Shown here piece by piece: positions 24,788 through 33,967 of a DNA stretch of 64,000 bases. The DNA is from Nonomuraea candida (GTDB lineage: Bacteria; Actinomycetota; Actinomycetes; Streptosporangiales; Streptosporangiaceae): assembly GCF_000725485.1 (NCBI RefSeq), contig NZ_JOAG01000012.1, positions 124,001 through 188,000 of the forward strand, in the 5' to 3' direction. Below the pieces are notes generated by a model. That model searched no databases. It was given only the letters and a program-made list of their open reading frames with translations, and had not been told where the DNA came from. The stretch's first letter is position 1, and each line of letters starts with the position of its first letter. Both the position numbers and the translations under genes were made by a program.

Positions 24788-25993
24788 TTAGTGCGGAATC
24801 CCCAGGCGCGCGGCCATGCCCCGCAATTCGCGACCCACAGCCCCGGCCCGGGACTGCTCCAGCATCACTGCCACGGTATTCGCCACCCGGGGATCGTTGC
24901 GGATCTTGTGTGGTGCGACGGTCTCGGCCCTGCGCAACCACTGGACTGCCTGCTCGCGCTTGCGAGGATCCCGGGCAAGGCCCCTACCGACGTCGGCGAG
25001 GAACGCGGAGTGCCGCCCGCGCCTGCCCGCCAGCCTCGTTTCGTCGACGCCCCGGGCCAGATCAAGTACGGCCCCGCCGCTCTCGCCACGCTCAACCGCC
25101 AGCGCGACGCGCCACACACCGACGTTCGTGGCGCTGAACGCGCCCCAGTTCTCTCCTGGGGTGTCGGGCACCCGACTGGCCAGCGCTTCGGATTCGTCAA
25201 GCCAGTGACCTGCCCGGGACGTGTTGGCCGCGACGGTGGCCGAGAGTGCGGCGGCCAGCGTGAGCATGCCGAGAACAGGTACGGACGAGGTTTCCACGTG
25301 GGGTTCCAGTGCGTCAGCCGCCGCCTCGGCCACGTTGAGCCGGGCACGCCACGACGTGGTGGGCATCGTGTGGATACGGAGGGACGCGGCCTTCCCAAGG
25401 CTCACGGGGTCGTCCAGAACACCCGCGACCTCCATGGCGCGCATGGCCGCGATGTGCGCCAGATCGGCATACCCGAGGTCCTTGCAGATGAACGTCGCGG
25501 TCTGGAATGTCTCGATCAGAGTCTGCAGGGCCAGCCGGTGTGCTCGCTCGTCTGCCGGTGCCGAGACGTGCACGTGGAGTTCGTCGATGAGCGCGGGCAG
25601 GACGTCCCCGGCTTCCCTGAACTTGTACGTGCTGCGGTCCAACCGCACCGCCTGGGCCACGAGGTCAGGCAACGCTCGCGCCCCGTCGGCCGCCGGCGCG
25701 GTCAGCGTGTTCGTGATCAGGGCTTCCCGGATGCGGGGAATGGCCGCGTGTGGCTCCGCCTGCACGGGGTCTGCGGTCAGGTGTGGGCCGCCAACGATGT
25801 CCGTTTCGGACACCCGCAGGGCGGTCGCGAGGTTCGCAATGTAGGAGCGCCGGTCGAGCGCCTTCATACCGCGCTCGATGTCGGACAGGTGGGTCTTGGA
25901 CATGCCTGCCTGGCCGGAGAGTTCGACCAAGCTCATGCCTCGCCAGCGTCGCAGAATCCGCAGGCGGGCCCCGATGGCAGTCTCGTCGTACAT
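24788..25993 (-). CDS. XRE family helix-turn-helix regulator with TPR-like C-terminus
   Basis: 401 residues. The N-terminus is a Cro/C1-type HTH: IGARLRILRRWRGMSLVELS, GQAGMSKTHLSDIERGMKAL (recognition helix) and LATALRVSETDIVG. The remaining 320 residues are alpha-helical tetratricopeptide-like repeats (VRLDRSTYKFREAGDVLPAL, RAMEVAGVLDDPVSLGKAAS, GHWLDESEALASRVPDTPGE), as in streptomycete regulators that sense peptides or small ligands. ATG 25993. It precedes the small-gene operon on the same strand, 60 bases apart, with an inverted repeat in between. GC content is slightly lower than in flanking housekeeping genes, in keeping with an accessory island. Confidence 0.88.
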   Translation of the reverse strand: MYDETAIGARLRILRRWRGMSLVELSGQAGMSKTHLSDIERGMKALDRRSYIANLATALRVSETDIVGGPHLTADPVQAEPHAAIPRIREALITNTLTAPAADGARALPDLVAQAVRLDRSTYKFREAGDVLPALIDELHVHVSAPADERAHRLALQTLIETFQTATFICKDLGYADLAHIAAMRAMEVAGVLDDPVSLGKAASLRIHTMPTTSWRARLNVAEAAADALEPHVETSSVPVLGMLTLAAALSATVAANTSRAGHWLDESEALASRVPDTPGENWGAFSATNVGVWRVALAVERGESGGAVLDLARGVDETRLAGRRGRHSAFLADVGRGLARDPRKREQAVQWLRRAETVAPHKIRNDPRVANTVAVMLEQSRAGAVGRELRGMAARLGIPH

Positions 25994-26054
25994 CAGCCCG
26001 GCACCTCCTGAAGCGTCGACACCCTCAGGCTACGGTGCTGGGCTTTTGCCGTGC

Positions 26055-26291
26055 ATGAGAAAAGCCAGGCACGAGCCGGGAACGATCGTGTACGCCTCAC
26101 ACCGGGTGGACGGTCAGCCGCTCCAGCGCATCTTCTACGAGCTGTACCGGGACCGCGATGCCTTCGACGCCCACGAGCAGACCGAGCAGTCCCGGCGCTT
26201 CCTGCGGCCCGTGAAGAGCTGCCGGCCTCGGTGGAGGTCGGCCGGCTGGAACTGCGGCACAGAAGCCGAAACCTCCTCGGTAAAACGCTGA
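26055..26291 (+). pseudogene. Frameshifted remnant of an antibiotic biosynthesis monooxygenase (ABM) domain
   Basis: From ATG 26055 the frame reads PGTIVYASHRVDGQPLQRIF, then YELYRDRDAFDAHEQTEQSR and RFL, the centre of an ABM-fold protein. Homology then jumps to another phase at about 26203-26212, where AAREELPASVEVGRLELRH continues the domain. The N-terminal strand of the ABM fold (about 35 residues) is missing, so the gene is both truncated and frameshifted. No active function expected. Confidence 0.65.
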
Positions 26292-26332
26292 TCCGCGCCG
26301 TTCCGGCTGACGAGGCGGCGCCAGCGGGGTTT

Positions 26333-26488
26333 GAGCTGGGGGTTTGGGCGGCCGCGCCCCCCAATGTCACAGCCCGAACCCCACGCGCGAAGCGCCCCAC
26401 GAGAGGACCTTGCCAGTGGAGCTGGGGGTTGGGGGCCGCGCCCCCCCCCCAATGTCACTGCCTGAGCTTCCGTGCGCGAAGCGCCCCC
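26333..26488. repeat. Two imperfect 66-70-bp GC-rich repeats with C10 tract
   Basis: Copy 1 (26333-26398) and copy 2 (26419-26488) share GAGCTGGGGGTT, a GGCCGCGCCCCCC core, AATGTCAC and GCGCGAAGCGCCCC in the same order. The core can fold (TTGGG with CCCAA around the GC block). Copy 2 contains an unbroken run of ten C (26441-26450). The block lies between the ABM remnant and the acyl-CoA dehydrogenase stop and looks like a dispersed intergenic/terminator repeat. Confidence 0.75.
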
Positions 26489-26531
26489 TTCGCGATGACC
26501 ACGCAGTTAGCCCCCGAACCCCATCGGGCTC

Positions 26532-27695
26532 CTACTTGAGGAGCTGCCTGGCCATGACCATGCGCTGGATCTGGTTGGTGCCCTCGTAGATCTGGGTGAT
26601 CTTGGCGTCGCGCATCATGCGTTCGACCGGGAAGTCCTTTGTGTAGCCGTACCCGCCCAGCAGCTGCACCGCGTCCGTGGTGATCTCCATGGCGGCGTCC
26701 GAGGCGGCGCACTTGGCGGCGCTGGACAGGAAGGTCAGGTCCTTCTGGGGCTCGCCCGCCATCGCGCGCTCCGACTTCGCCGCCGCGTGGTACGTGAGCT
26801 GCCGCGCCGCCTCCAGCTTCATCGACATGTCGGCGATCATGAACTGCAGGCCCTGGAAGTCGGCGATCGGGCGGCCGAACTGCTTGCGTTCCTTCACGTA
26901 GCCGATCGCGAAGTCCAGTGCCCCCTGCGCGATGCCCAGGGCCTGGGCGGCGATGGTGATGCGGGTGTGGTCGAGGGTGGCCAGGGCCGTCTTGAAGCCG
27001 GTGCCGGGGGCGCCGACCATGCGGTCGGCGGGGATGCGTACGTTGTCCAGGATGACCTGGCGGGTGGGCGAGCCCTTGATGCCGAGCTTCTTCTCCTTCG
27101 GCCCGAAGGAGACGCCTTCGTCCGACTTCTCCACGACGAACGCCGAGATGCCCCGCGCGCCGGCCGACGGGTCGGTCACGGCCATCAGAGTGTAGTACTC
27201 GGAGACGCCGGCGTTGGTGATCCACATCTTGGTGCCGTTGAGCACGTACGAGTCCCCGTCGGCGACCGCGCGCGTCTTCATGGCCGCCGCGTCCGAGCCC
27301 GCCTCCGGCTCCGACAGCGCGTACGAGAACATCGCCTCCCCCCGCGCCACCGGCGCCAGGTAGCGGGACTTGAGCTCCTCGGAGGCGGAGAGCAGCAGCG
27401 GGACGGTGCCGAGCTTGTTGACGGCGGGGATGAGGGAGGACGACGCGCAGGCGCGGGCCACCTCCTCGATGACGATGACCGTGGCCAGCGCGTCGGCCCC
27501 GGCGCCGCCGTACTGCTCGGGCACGTGCACGGCGTGCAGGTCCGCCGCGACGAGCGCCTTGTAGACGTCCCAGGAGAACTCCTCGGTCTCGTCGATCTCG
27601 GCGGCGTGCGGTGCGATCTTCTCGTCGGCCAGGGCGCGGACCGTCTCCCTGAGCATGTCGTGCTCTTCGGCGGGCGCGTACAGAGGGAAGCTCAT
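26532..27695 (-). CDS. Acyl-CoA dehydrogenase
   Basis: 387-residue FAD-dependent acyl-CoA dehydrogenase for the first step of fatty- or branched-acyl-CoA oxidation, passing electrons to ETF. Signature 1 is MFSYALSEPEAGSDAAAMKT, signature 2 lies in FGRPIADFQGLQFMIADM, and the catalytic glutamate is in QIYEGTNQIQRMVMARQLL at the C-terminus, the short-chain/general ACAD position. Length is standard. ATG 27695. It stands alone: the gene upstream is divergent, and its 3' side holds the GC-rich repeats. Chain-length preference cannot be read from the sequence. Confidence 0.95.
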   Translation of the reverse strand: MSFPLYAPAEEHDMLRETVRALADEKIAPHAAEIDETEEFSWDVYKALVAADLHAVHVPEQYGGAGADALATVIVIEEVARACASSSLIPAVNKLGTVPLLLSASEELKSRYLAPVARGEAMFSYALSEPEAGSDAAAMKTRAVADGDSYVLNGTKMWITNAGVSEYYTLMAVTDPSAGARGISAFVVEKSDEGVSFGPKEKKLGIKGSPTRQVILDNVRIPADRMVGAPGTGFKTALATLDHTRITIAAQALGIAQGALDFAIGYVKERKQFGRPIADFQGLQFMIADMSMKLEAARQLTYHAAAKSERAMAGEPQKDLTFLSSAAKCAASDAAMEITTDAVQLLGGYGYTKDFPVERMMRDAKITQIYEGTNQIQRMVMARQLLK

Positions 27696-27820
27696 GCCTC
27701 AGATACTAGGACGTCCGACCATCTTGTTACCAGCCGGTACGGTTTGCGCGGAGATGCAGGTGGCACGTAGGAGGTAGCGGGGGCCGGTAGCATGCCTGCG
27801 CGATCGAAAGGAGCTCACTC

Positions 27821-29134
27821 GTGCCATATCGCGTCACGGTGATCGGGACCGGCTACCTCGGGATCACTCATGCGGCGTGCATGGCGGATCTCGGGTACGA
27901 GGTCCTGGGCCTGGATGTCGACGCTGACAAGATCCGCCGGCTCAACTCCGGCGAGCTCCCGATCCACGAACCCGGCCTCGAACCCGTGCTCCGCCGCGGT
28001 CTGGAGTCCGGCCGGCTCCGCTTCACCACCTCCTACGAGGAGGTCGCCGCCTTCGGCGACGTGCACTTCGTCTGCGTGGGCACGCCGCAGAAACGCGGCG
28101 AGTACGCCGCGGACACCACCTACCTCGACAACGCCGTCGAGTTCCTCGCCCCGCTCCTCGATCGCGAGTGCCTCGTCGTGGGCAAGTCCACCGTCCCGGT
28201 CGGCACGGCCGAGCGGCTGGCGGACAAGCTGGCCCGCCTCGCCCCGGCCGGCAGCCAGGCCGAGCTGGCCTGGAACCCCGAGTTCCTGCGGGAGGGCTTC
28301 GCCGTCGAGGACACCCTGCACCCCGACCGCATCGTGCTGGGCGTGCGCAGCGAGCGGGCGGAGAAGAGGCTGCGCGAGGTGTACGAACCGCTCGGCGAGG
28401 TGCCGATCGTGGTGACCGACTTCGCCACCGCCGAGCTGGTCAAGACGGCCGCCAACGCGTTCCTGGCCACCAAGATCTCCTTCATCAACGCCATGGCCGA
28501 GGTCTGCGAGGCCGCCCACGCCGACGTCGGGCTGCTGTCGGAGGCCCTGTCGTACGACGACCGCATCGGCGGCCGTTACCTCAACGCCGGCCTCGGGTTC
28601 GGCGGCGGCTGCCTGCCCAAGGACATCCGGGCGTTCATGGCCCGGGCCGGCGAGCTGGGGGCCGACCAGGCGCTGACGTTCCTGCGCGAGGTGGACGCCA
28701 TCAACATGCGGCGCCGGGCCCGCATGGTCGACCTGGCCAGAGAGCTGGCCGGCGGCTCCTTCCACGGCTGCACCGTGGGCGTGCTGGGGGCGGCGTTCAA
28801 GCCGAACTCCGACGACATCCGCGACTCCCCCGCGCTCGCCGTCGCCGTCACGATCGGGCACCAGGGCGGGCAGGTCACCGTCTACGACCCCATCGCCCTC
28901 GACAACGCCCGCAAGGCCCATCCCGAGCTGAACTACGGCGAGTCGGCCGTCGAGGCGGTTCGGGGAGCCCACGTGGTGCTGCTGCTCACCGAGTGGCAGG
29001 AGTTCGTGCAGCTCGACCCGGTGGAGCTGGGGGCGGTGGTGGCCGCCCGGCGGATCGTGGACGGGCGCAACGCGCTCAACGCCGGGATGTGGCGCTCGGC
29101 GGGCTGGCACTACCGCGCCCTCGGCCGCCCCTGA
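27821..29134 (+). CDS. UDP-glucose/GDP-mannose dehydrogenase family protein
   Basis: 437 residues, NAD-dependent two-step oxidation of a nucleotide sugar to the uronic acid (most likely UDP-glucose to UDP-glucuronate). N-terminal Rossmann motif VTVIGTGYLGITHAACMAD, substrate loop AWNPEFLREGFAVEDTLHP, catalytic cysteine in GLGFGGGCLPKDIRAF, C-terminal domain with GAAFKPNSDDIRDSPALAVA. GTG 27821 has AAAGGAG 7 bases upstream. The product would feed surface polysaccharide synthesis; the GtrA gene 2 kb away is loosely consistent. Convergent with purE across an inverted repeat. Confidence 0.93.
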   Translation: MPYRVTVIGTGYLGITHAACMADLGYEVLGLDVDADKIRRLNSGELPIHEPGLEPVLRRGLESGRLRFTTSYEEVAAFGDVHFVCVGTPQKRGEYAADTTYLDNAVEFLAPLLDRECLVVGKSTVPVGTAERLADKLARLAPAGSQAELAWNPEFLREGFAVEDTLHPDRIVLGVRSERAEKRLREVYEPLGEVPIVVTDFATAELVKTAANAFLATKISFINAMAEVCEAAHADVGLLSEALSYDDRIGGRYLNAGLGFGGGCLPKDIRAFMARAGELGADQALTFLREVDAINMRRRARMVDLARELAGGSFHGCTVGVLGAAFKPNSDDIRDSPALAVAVTIGHQGGQVTVYDPIALDNARKAHPELNYGESAVEAVRGAHVVLLLTEWQEFVQLDPVELGAVVAARRIVDGRNALNAGMWRSAGWHYRALGRP

Positions 29135-29149
29135 CCCCGTAAGACCTCA

Positions 29150-29184
29150 CGGCCGCCCCCGGACGCAGGTCACGGAGGCGGCCG
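29150..29184. terminator. Inverted repeat between convergent genes
   Basis: CGGCCGCC (29150-29157) and GGCGGCCG (29177-29184) form an 8-bp stem with a 19-base loop in the 67-bp gap between the sugar dehydrogenase and purE, fitting a bidirectional terminator. Weak because of the long loop. Confidence 0.4.
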
Positions 29185-29201
29185 GAAGGCGTCAGCAGCC
29201 G

Positions 29202-29696
29202 TCAGAGCTCGGCGGCCTCGGCGCGGAGCTTCTCGCCCTTGGCGTACGCCTGCGCCTTCAGCCGCGCCTGGAACTCCTCCATCCGCTCCCGCAGCCCGTC
29301 GTCGGCGGTGGCCAGGATGCGCACGGCCAGCAGCCCCGCGTTGCGCGCCCCGCCGACCGCGACCGTGGCGACCGGCACCCCGGCCGGCATCTGGACGATC
29401 GACAGCAGGGAGTCCATCCCGTCGAGGTATTTCAGCGGCACCGGCACCCCGATCACCGGCAGCGGTGTGACGGAGGCCAGCATCCCGGGCAGGTGCGCGG
29501 CCCCGCCGGCGCCGGCGATGATCACCTTGACGCCGCGGGAGGCCGCCTGCCGGCCGTATTCGATCATCTCGTCCGGCATGCGGTGCGCCGACACGACGTC
29601 GGCCTCGAACGGCACCCCGAACTCGGCGACCGCCTCCGCGGCGGCCTTCATGACCGGCCAGTCGGAGTCGCTGCCCATGACGATCCCGACGGTCAC
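29202..29696 (-). CDS. purE: N5-carboxyaminoimidazole ribonucleotide mutase PurE
   Basis: 164 residues. Catalyses N5-CAIR to CAIR in purine synthesis. All class I PurE marks are present: [19 protein letters not shown] at the N-terminus, [11 protein letters not shown] with the catalytic His, [37 protein letters not shown] and [23 protein letters not shown] 29696 is the start. It lies 88 bases downstream of purK on the same strand, the usual purK-purE arrangement. Confidence 0.97.
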   Translation of the reverse strand: MTVGIVMGSDSDWPVMKAAAEAVAEFGVPFEADVVSAHRMPDEMIEYGRQAASRGVKVIIAGAGGAAHLPGMLASVTPLPVIGVPVPLKYLDGMDSLLSIVQMPAGVPVATVAVGGARNAGLLAVRILATADDGLRERMEEFQARLKAQAYAKGEKLRAEAAEL

Positions 29697-29784
29697 GACG
29701 CCTCCCCGGTCATGGTCACGACGGCTCCAAGCCGCCGGCCGGCGTCCGGCCGGATCGGCAGCGCGGAGATCGGGCGGCGCTCTT

Positions 29785-30933
29785 TCACGTGTACTCCCCC
29801 GTGGTGAGGTAGACGGCGGCGTGACGGGCGCGGGCGCGGACCTCGTCGAGGTTGGAGCCCATGGCCGTCACGTGGCCGATCTTACGGCCGGGGCGCACTT
29901 CCTTGCCGTAGAAGTGCAGCTTGATGCCGGGGTCGTGGGCCATCACGTGCTCGTAGCGCTTGAACAGGTCGGGCTCGTCGCCGCCGAGCAGGTTGGCCAT
30001 GACCACGTGCTGGGCGGTCATCCTGGGCGAGCCCAGCGGCAGGTCCAGGACGGCCCGCAGGTGCTGCTCGAACTGCGAGGTGGTGGCGCCCTCGATCGTC
30101 CAGTGGCCGCTGTTGTGGGGGCGCATGGCCAGCTCGTTGACCACGAGCCCCTGCGCGGTCTGGAACATCTCCACCGCCAGCAGCCCGGTCACCCCCAGCT
30201 CGTTGGCGATCTTCAGGGCGATGCGCTGGGCCTGCGCGGACTCCTCCTGGTCGAGGCCGGGCGCGGGGGCGATCACCTCGACGCAGATGCCGTCCTGCTG
30301 CACGGTCTCCACGACGGGGTAGCTCACGCCCTGCCCGTGCGGCGAGCGGGCGACCAGCACCGCCAGCTCCCGCTCGAACGGCACGAACGCCTCCACCATG
30401 AGCTCCAGCCCGGACGCGAGCACCTCGGCCGCGTCTTCCGGCGCCCGGCACACCCACACGCCGCGCCCGTCGTAGCCGCCGCGCACCGCCTTCAGCACCA
30501 CCGGCCAGCCGTGCTCGTCGGCGAAGCGCGCGAGGTCGGCGAGGGACGACACGCGGGCCCAGGCGGGGCAGGGCGCGCCGATCGCGGTCAGCCGCTCGCG
30601 CATGACGGCCTTGTCCTGGGCGTGTACGAGCGCGTCGGCGCCAGGGTGCACCACGTAGCCGTTGGCGGCCAGGGACCGGATGTGCTCGGTGGGCACGTGC
30701 TCGTGGTCGAACGTGATCACGGCGCAGCCCTTGGCGAACTCCCGGAGGTCACCGAGGTCGCGATAGTCCCCGACGCGCGTGTCGACGATGACCCTGGCCG
30801 CGCTCTCCGCGGGGTCGTTGGCGAGCACCCGCAGCTCGATGCCGAGCGCGATGGCGGCCGGCTGCGACATCCTGGCGAGCTGACCGGCGCCGACGATGCC
30901 GACGACCGGACCGATGGGGCTGTAAGAACTCAC
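29785..30933 (-). CDS. purK: N5-carboxyaminoimidazole ribonucleotide synthase PurK
   Basis: 382 residues, ATP-grasp enzyme that carboxylates AIR with bicarbonate and ATP to N5-CAIR. It starts with the family's dinucleotide-like [23 protein letters not shown]-grasp elements are [38 protein letters not shown] and [20 protein letters not shown], then [22 protein letters not shown] 30933 gives the usual N-terminus; the frame is open 17 codons more but those residues are not family-like. Product passes to PurE encoded downstream. Confidence 0.95.
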   Translation of the reverse strand: MSSYSPIGPVVGIVGAGQLARMSQPAAIALGIELRVLANDPAESAARVIVDTRVGDYRDLGDLREFAKGCAVITFDHEHVPTEHIRSLAANGYVVHPGADALVHAQDKAVMRERLTAIGAPCPAWARVSSLADLARFADEHGWPVVLKAVRGGYDGRGVWVCRAPEDAAEVLASGLELMVEAFVPFERELAVLVARSPHGQGVSYPVVETVQQDGICVEVIAPAPGLDQEESAQAQRIALKIANELGVTGLLAVEMFQTAQGLVVNELAMRPHNSGHWTIEGATTSQFEQHLRAVLDLPLGSPRMTAQHVVMANLLGGDEPDLFKRYEHVMAHDPGIKLHFYGKEVRPGRKIGHVTAMGSNLDEVRARARHAAVYLTTGEYT

Positions 30934-31241
30934 GCCAGGTGAGCTTACCGGGACGGACCGACTTCCCCCGACGCGACCCCGCACGCCACGGCACCCGGCC
31001 CGCGCCCGGCCCGGGGCGCGCCCGGCACCCGATCCGGCGTGCAGCGGTGTGCGGTCCGGCGTGCGATGCGACGGCAGCGGCGGGCGGCGTGGCGCCGCCG
31101 GCCCGCTTATACCCCACTTAAGGCCATTTTTCGAGAGTTGTTCTTTGTGGGGGTTTTGTTCACCCGTCCGACACCCCTGCTCCGACCTGGCCGGTACGCT
31201 GGGGGCGTCAAGCTCGACGAAGGAAGGGACCGAGCAGAGAC
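30934..31241. other. 308-bp divergent intergenic region (purK / GtrA)
   Basis: No gene. It holds a strong small hairpin (GGCGGCG 31083-31089, CGCCGCC 31093-31099, 3-base loop) and then an AT-richer stretch at 31105-31160 (TTATACC, TTGTTCTTTG) where promoters for both genes are likely. I cannot fix the hexamers. Confidence 0.5.
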
Positions 31242-31724
31242 GTGAACTTCACCAAGCGCCTCTACCAGCGGTTCTCCTCCCTTGTGCACGAGCTGGCCAA
31301 GTTCGGGAGCATCGGGGCGGTCGCCTTCGTCATCGACACGAGCCTGCTCAACCTCTGCAACGTCGTGTTCGACCTGGGGCCGCTGACCTCCAAGGTCGTG
31401 GCGACGACGATCTCCACCACCTTCGCCTACCTCGGCAACCGGTTCTGGACCTTCCGGCACCGCGAGCAGAGCGGCCTGGGCCGCGAATACTTCCTGTTCT
31501 TCCTGCTCAACGGCATCGCACTGCTGTTCGGCATGTTGACGATCGGCTTCACCACCTACACGCTCGGCCTGCACGACACGCTCAGCTTCAACATCGCCAA
31601 CATCGTGGGCGTGGGGCTCGGCACGTTGTTCCGCTACTGGTCGTACAAGCGGTGGGTGTTCCTGGAGGCCACCGAGCCGATCCCGGTCGAGCTGCCCGAG
31701 GGCGGCGTCAGGCAGGACCGCTGA
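31242..31724 (+). CDS. GtrA family membrane protein
   Basis: 160 residues with four membrane helices: FGSIGAVAFVIDTSLLNLCN, SKVVATTISTTFAYLGNRFW, EYFLFFLLNGIALLFGMLTI and NIANIVGVGLGTLFRYWSYK. NRFWTFRH and FRYWSYKRWVF are GtrA family signatures. GtrA-like proteins are thought to help flip undecaprenyl-phosphate-linked sugars for surface glycan modification. GTG 31242 has GAAGGAAGGGACC about 15-25 bases upstream. Its last 17 bases overlap the end of the convergent histidine kinase gene. Confidence 0.92.
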   Translation: MNFTKRLYQRFSSLVHELAKFGSIGAVAFVIDTSLLNLCNVVFDLGPLTSKVVATTISTTFAYLGNRFWTFRHREQSGLGREYFLFFLLNGIALLFGMLTIGFTTYTLGLHDTLSFNIANIVGVGLGTLFRYWSYKRWVFLEATEPIPVELPEGGVRQDR

Positions 31725-32985
31725 CCACCCGGTTCCTGCTGTCGTCCTCCGCCGGCCGCAGGAAGATGGCGAAGGTCGCCGGTCTGCGCCGCACCAGCTC
31801 CAGCCTGCCGCCGTCGGCCGCGGCCAGCGCGCGGGCCAGCGTCAGCCCGAGCCCGGTGCCGCCGCCGCCGCTGACGTTCCGCTCGAAGATCTTGGGGGCG
31901 ATCTCGTCGGCGATGCCGGGGCCCTCGTCGGCCACCTCGATGACCACGTAGCTGTCGCCGCAGGTGGTGGTGACGGTGACGGCGCCGCCGCCGTGGCGCA
32001 GGGAGTTCTCCAGCAGCGAGGCGATGACCTGGCCGAAGCCGCCGGTGGTGGCCATCGCCTTCAGGCCGCGCGAGCCTTCGAGCCGCAGCTCCCGGCCCGC
32101 CTCGCGGAAGACCGGGTCCCACTCGGTGACCTGCTGGACGAGCACCTCGTCGATCGCGACCGGCTCGGCCTGGGCGTGCCGCTGGCGGCGGGCCGCCGCC
32201 AGCAGCTCGTCGATCACGGCGGTGAGCCGCTCGGCCTGGACGATCGCCGCCTCGCCCTCCTCGCGCACGACCTCCGGCTCGTGGGAGGACGCGACGATCT
32301 CCTCCAGGCGCATGGTGAGCCCGGTGAGCGGGGTGCGGAGCTGGTGGGAGGCGTCGGTGGCGAACTCGCGCTCGCGGGTGAGCAGGTCGGAGATGCGGGT
32401 GGCGCTGCGGTCGAGGACCTGGGCCACGCGGTCCAGCTCGGGGATGCCGTAGCGGTGCTTGCTCGGGCGCGCGTCCCCCGAGCCCAGCCGTTCGGCGATC
32501 TTCGCCAGGTCCTGCAGGGGCAGCGTCAGGCGGCGGGACTGCACGACGGCCAGGCTCACGGCCACCGCCAGCGCGGCGATGGCCAGGGCCACGATGAGCA
32601 GCAGGCGGGCTCGTACGTCCTGCTCGACCTGGTCGCGGTCGCGGCTGATCCGTACGTAGACACCGGTGTTGGTCTGCGCGTCCTCGGTCATCAGGTGACC
32701 CGACGCCGGGGGTTCGCCGACGACGGTCACGTTGAGGGGGGTTCCGCGCTCCCAGATCTGGATGAACCGGCCCGGGTACTTCTGCTCCAGTTGCTGGGGG
32801 TCGAGCGGCGTCTCCTGGACGCGGGCGTACTCCACCTCTCCCACGAGACGCTTGGCCTCCGCCCCGAGCTCCTGGGCCGCCTCATCGACGATCAGGCGGC
32901 TGACGACGACGCCCAGGGGGACCCCCAGCAGCAGGACCGCGATGACCGCGACGACCAGGGTGGAGGAGAGCAGTCGGCGGCGCAT
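31708..32985 (-). CDS. Sensor histidine kinase
   Basis: 425 residues. Two membrane helices (about 7-30 and 143-165) frame an extracytoplasmic sensor domain of about 110 residues; HAMP follows (RRLTLPLQDLAKIAERLGSG). The HisKA box is FATDASHQLRTPLTGLTMRL with the phospho-accepting His; ATP-binding boxes are VIASLLENSLRHGGG (N), VADEGPGIADEI (G1) and GGGGTGLGLTLARALA (G2). ATG 32985 directly abuts the TAG of the response regulator (32986-32988), so the two are co-transcribed and coupled. Signal unknown. Confidence 0.95.
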   Translation of the reverse strand: MRRRLLSSTLVVAVIAVLLLGVPLGVVVSRLIVDEAAQELGAEAKRLVGEVEYARVQETPLDPQQLEQKYPGRFIQIWERGTPLNVTVVGEPPASGHLMTEDAQTNTGVYVRISRDRDQVEQDVRARLLLIVALAIAALAVAVSLAVVQSRRLTLPLQDLAKIAERLGSGDARPSKHRYGIPELDRVAQVLDRSATRISDLLTREREFATDASHQLRTPLTGLTMRLEEIVASSHEPEVVREEGEAAIVQAERLTAVIDELLAAARRQRHAQAEPVAIDEVLVQQVTEWDPVFREAGRELRLEGSRGLKAMATTGGFGQVIASLLENSLRHGGGAVTVTTTCGDSYVVIEVADEGPGIADEIAPKIFERNVSGGGGTGLGLTLARALAAADGGRLELVRRRPATFAIFLRPAEDDSRNRVVSGPA

Positions 32986-33654
32986 CTACTCGCGCTCGAA
33001 CCGGAAGCCGACCCCCCGGACCGTCGTGATGTAGCGCGGCTTGGCCGCGTCGTCGCCCAGCTTGCGTCGCAGCCATGAGATGTGCATGTCGAGCGTCTTG
33101 GTCGAACCCCACCAGTTCGTGTCCCACACCTCGCGCATGATCTGCTCGCGGGTGACGACCTTGCCGGCGTCGCGGACCAGGACGCGCAGCAGGTCGAACT
33201 CCTTGGTGGTCAGGTGCAGCTCCTTCTCCCCCATCCAGGCGCGCCGGGAGTCGGCGTCGATGCGCACCCCCTGCACGACCGGCGTCTCCGAGGTGCCGCG
33301 GCGCAGCAGGGCGCGCACTCTGGCCAGCAACTCGGCGAGGCGGAACGGTTTCGTCACGTAGTCGTCGGCGCCCGCGTCGAGGCCGACGACGGTGTCCACC
33401 TCATCTACGCGTGCGGTCAGAATCAGGACGGGAGTGCCGTGGCCCTCCGCCCGGATCCGGCGGGCGACCTCCAGACCGTCCATCTCTGGCAGGCCAAGGT
33501 CAAGAACAATCAGGTCGATGCCGCCCGACAGGGCCCTCTCCAGGGCCTGCGGGCCATCGGGACTCACCTCGACCTGATAGCCCTCGCGGCGCAGGGCGCG
33601 CGCGAGTGGCTCGGAAATCGAGGTGTCATCCTCGGCGAGAAGTACGCAGGTCAT
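32986..33654 (-). CDS. OmpR/PhoB-family response regulator
   Basis: 222 residues. Receiver domain: acidic pair in LLAEDDTSISEPLARAL, phospho-acceptor Asp52 in LIVLDLGLPEMDGLEV, and the conserved Lys in DDYVTKPFRLAELLARV. Winged-helix effector domain: LTTKEFDLLRVLVRDAGKVV, TKTLDMHISWLRRKLGDD, RYITTVRGVGFRFE. ATG 33654. First gene of a two-gene operon with its kinase. TTGAC direct repeats 50-80 bases upstream (33705-33732) suggest autoregulation. Confidence 0.96.
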   Translation of the reverse strand: MTCVLLAEDDTSISEPLARALRREGYQVEVSPDGPQALERALSGGIDLIVLDLGLPEMDGLEVARRIRAEGHGTPVLILTARVDEVDTVVGLDAGADDYVTKPFRLAELLARVRALLRRGTSETPVVQGVRIDADSRRAWMGEKELHLTTKEFDLLRVLVRDAGKVVTREQIMREVWDTNWWGSTKTLDMHISWLRRKLGDDAAKPRYITTVRGVGFRFERE

Positions 33655-33704
33655 GAAGCGATCGTAGGACCTTAGGCGATCGTTTCCCGGGCACAGCGCG
33701 CGGT

Positions 33705-33732
33705 TTGACTCGTCGTTGACCTATCCATTGAC
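33705..33732. promoter_or_regulatory. Three TTGAC direct repeats, probable response-regulator site
   Basis: TTGAC occurs at 33705, 33716 and 33728 (11- and 12-base steps, about one helical turn), 51-78 bases upstream of the response regulator start. Tandem direct repeats at this spacing are how OmpR/PhoB-type regulators bind, so this is a likely autoregulatory site. Confidence 0.55.
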
Positions 33733-33967
33733 CTGGGCAAACACCGTGAAAATACGGTAGGTCGTGATTAAAGCACCGCCGTTTTCCGGCGAGAATTCAT
33801 CGGATGATCATGCCCGGCCGGGTGCCGCACCACCCGCCCGCTCTCGCGACCGCCGGCTGCGACCGTCGCTCGACGCCTTCCAGTGCCGCCGATCGGGCCC
33901 GCCCGCCCGCTCCTGACCGTTCCGATCCCGAGGGCCCGCCGTGTTCCTCGACGGGCCCCGGAAACGG

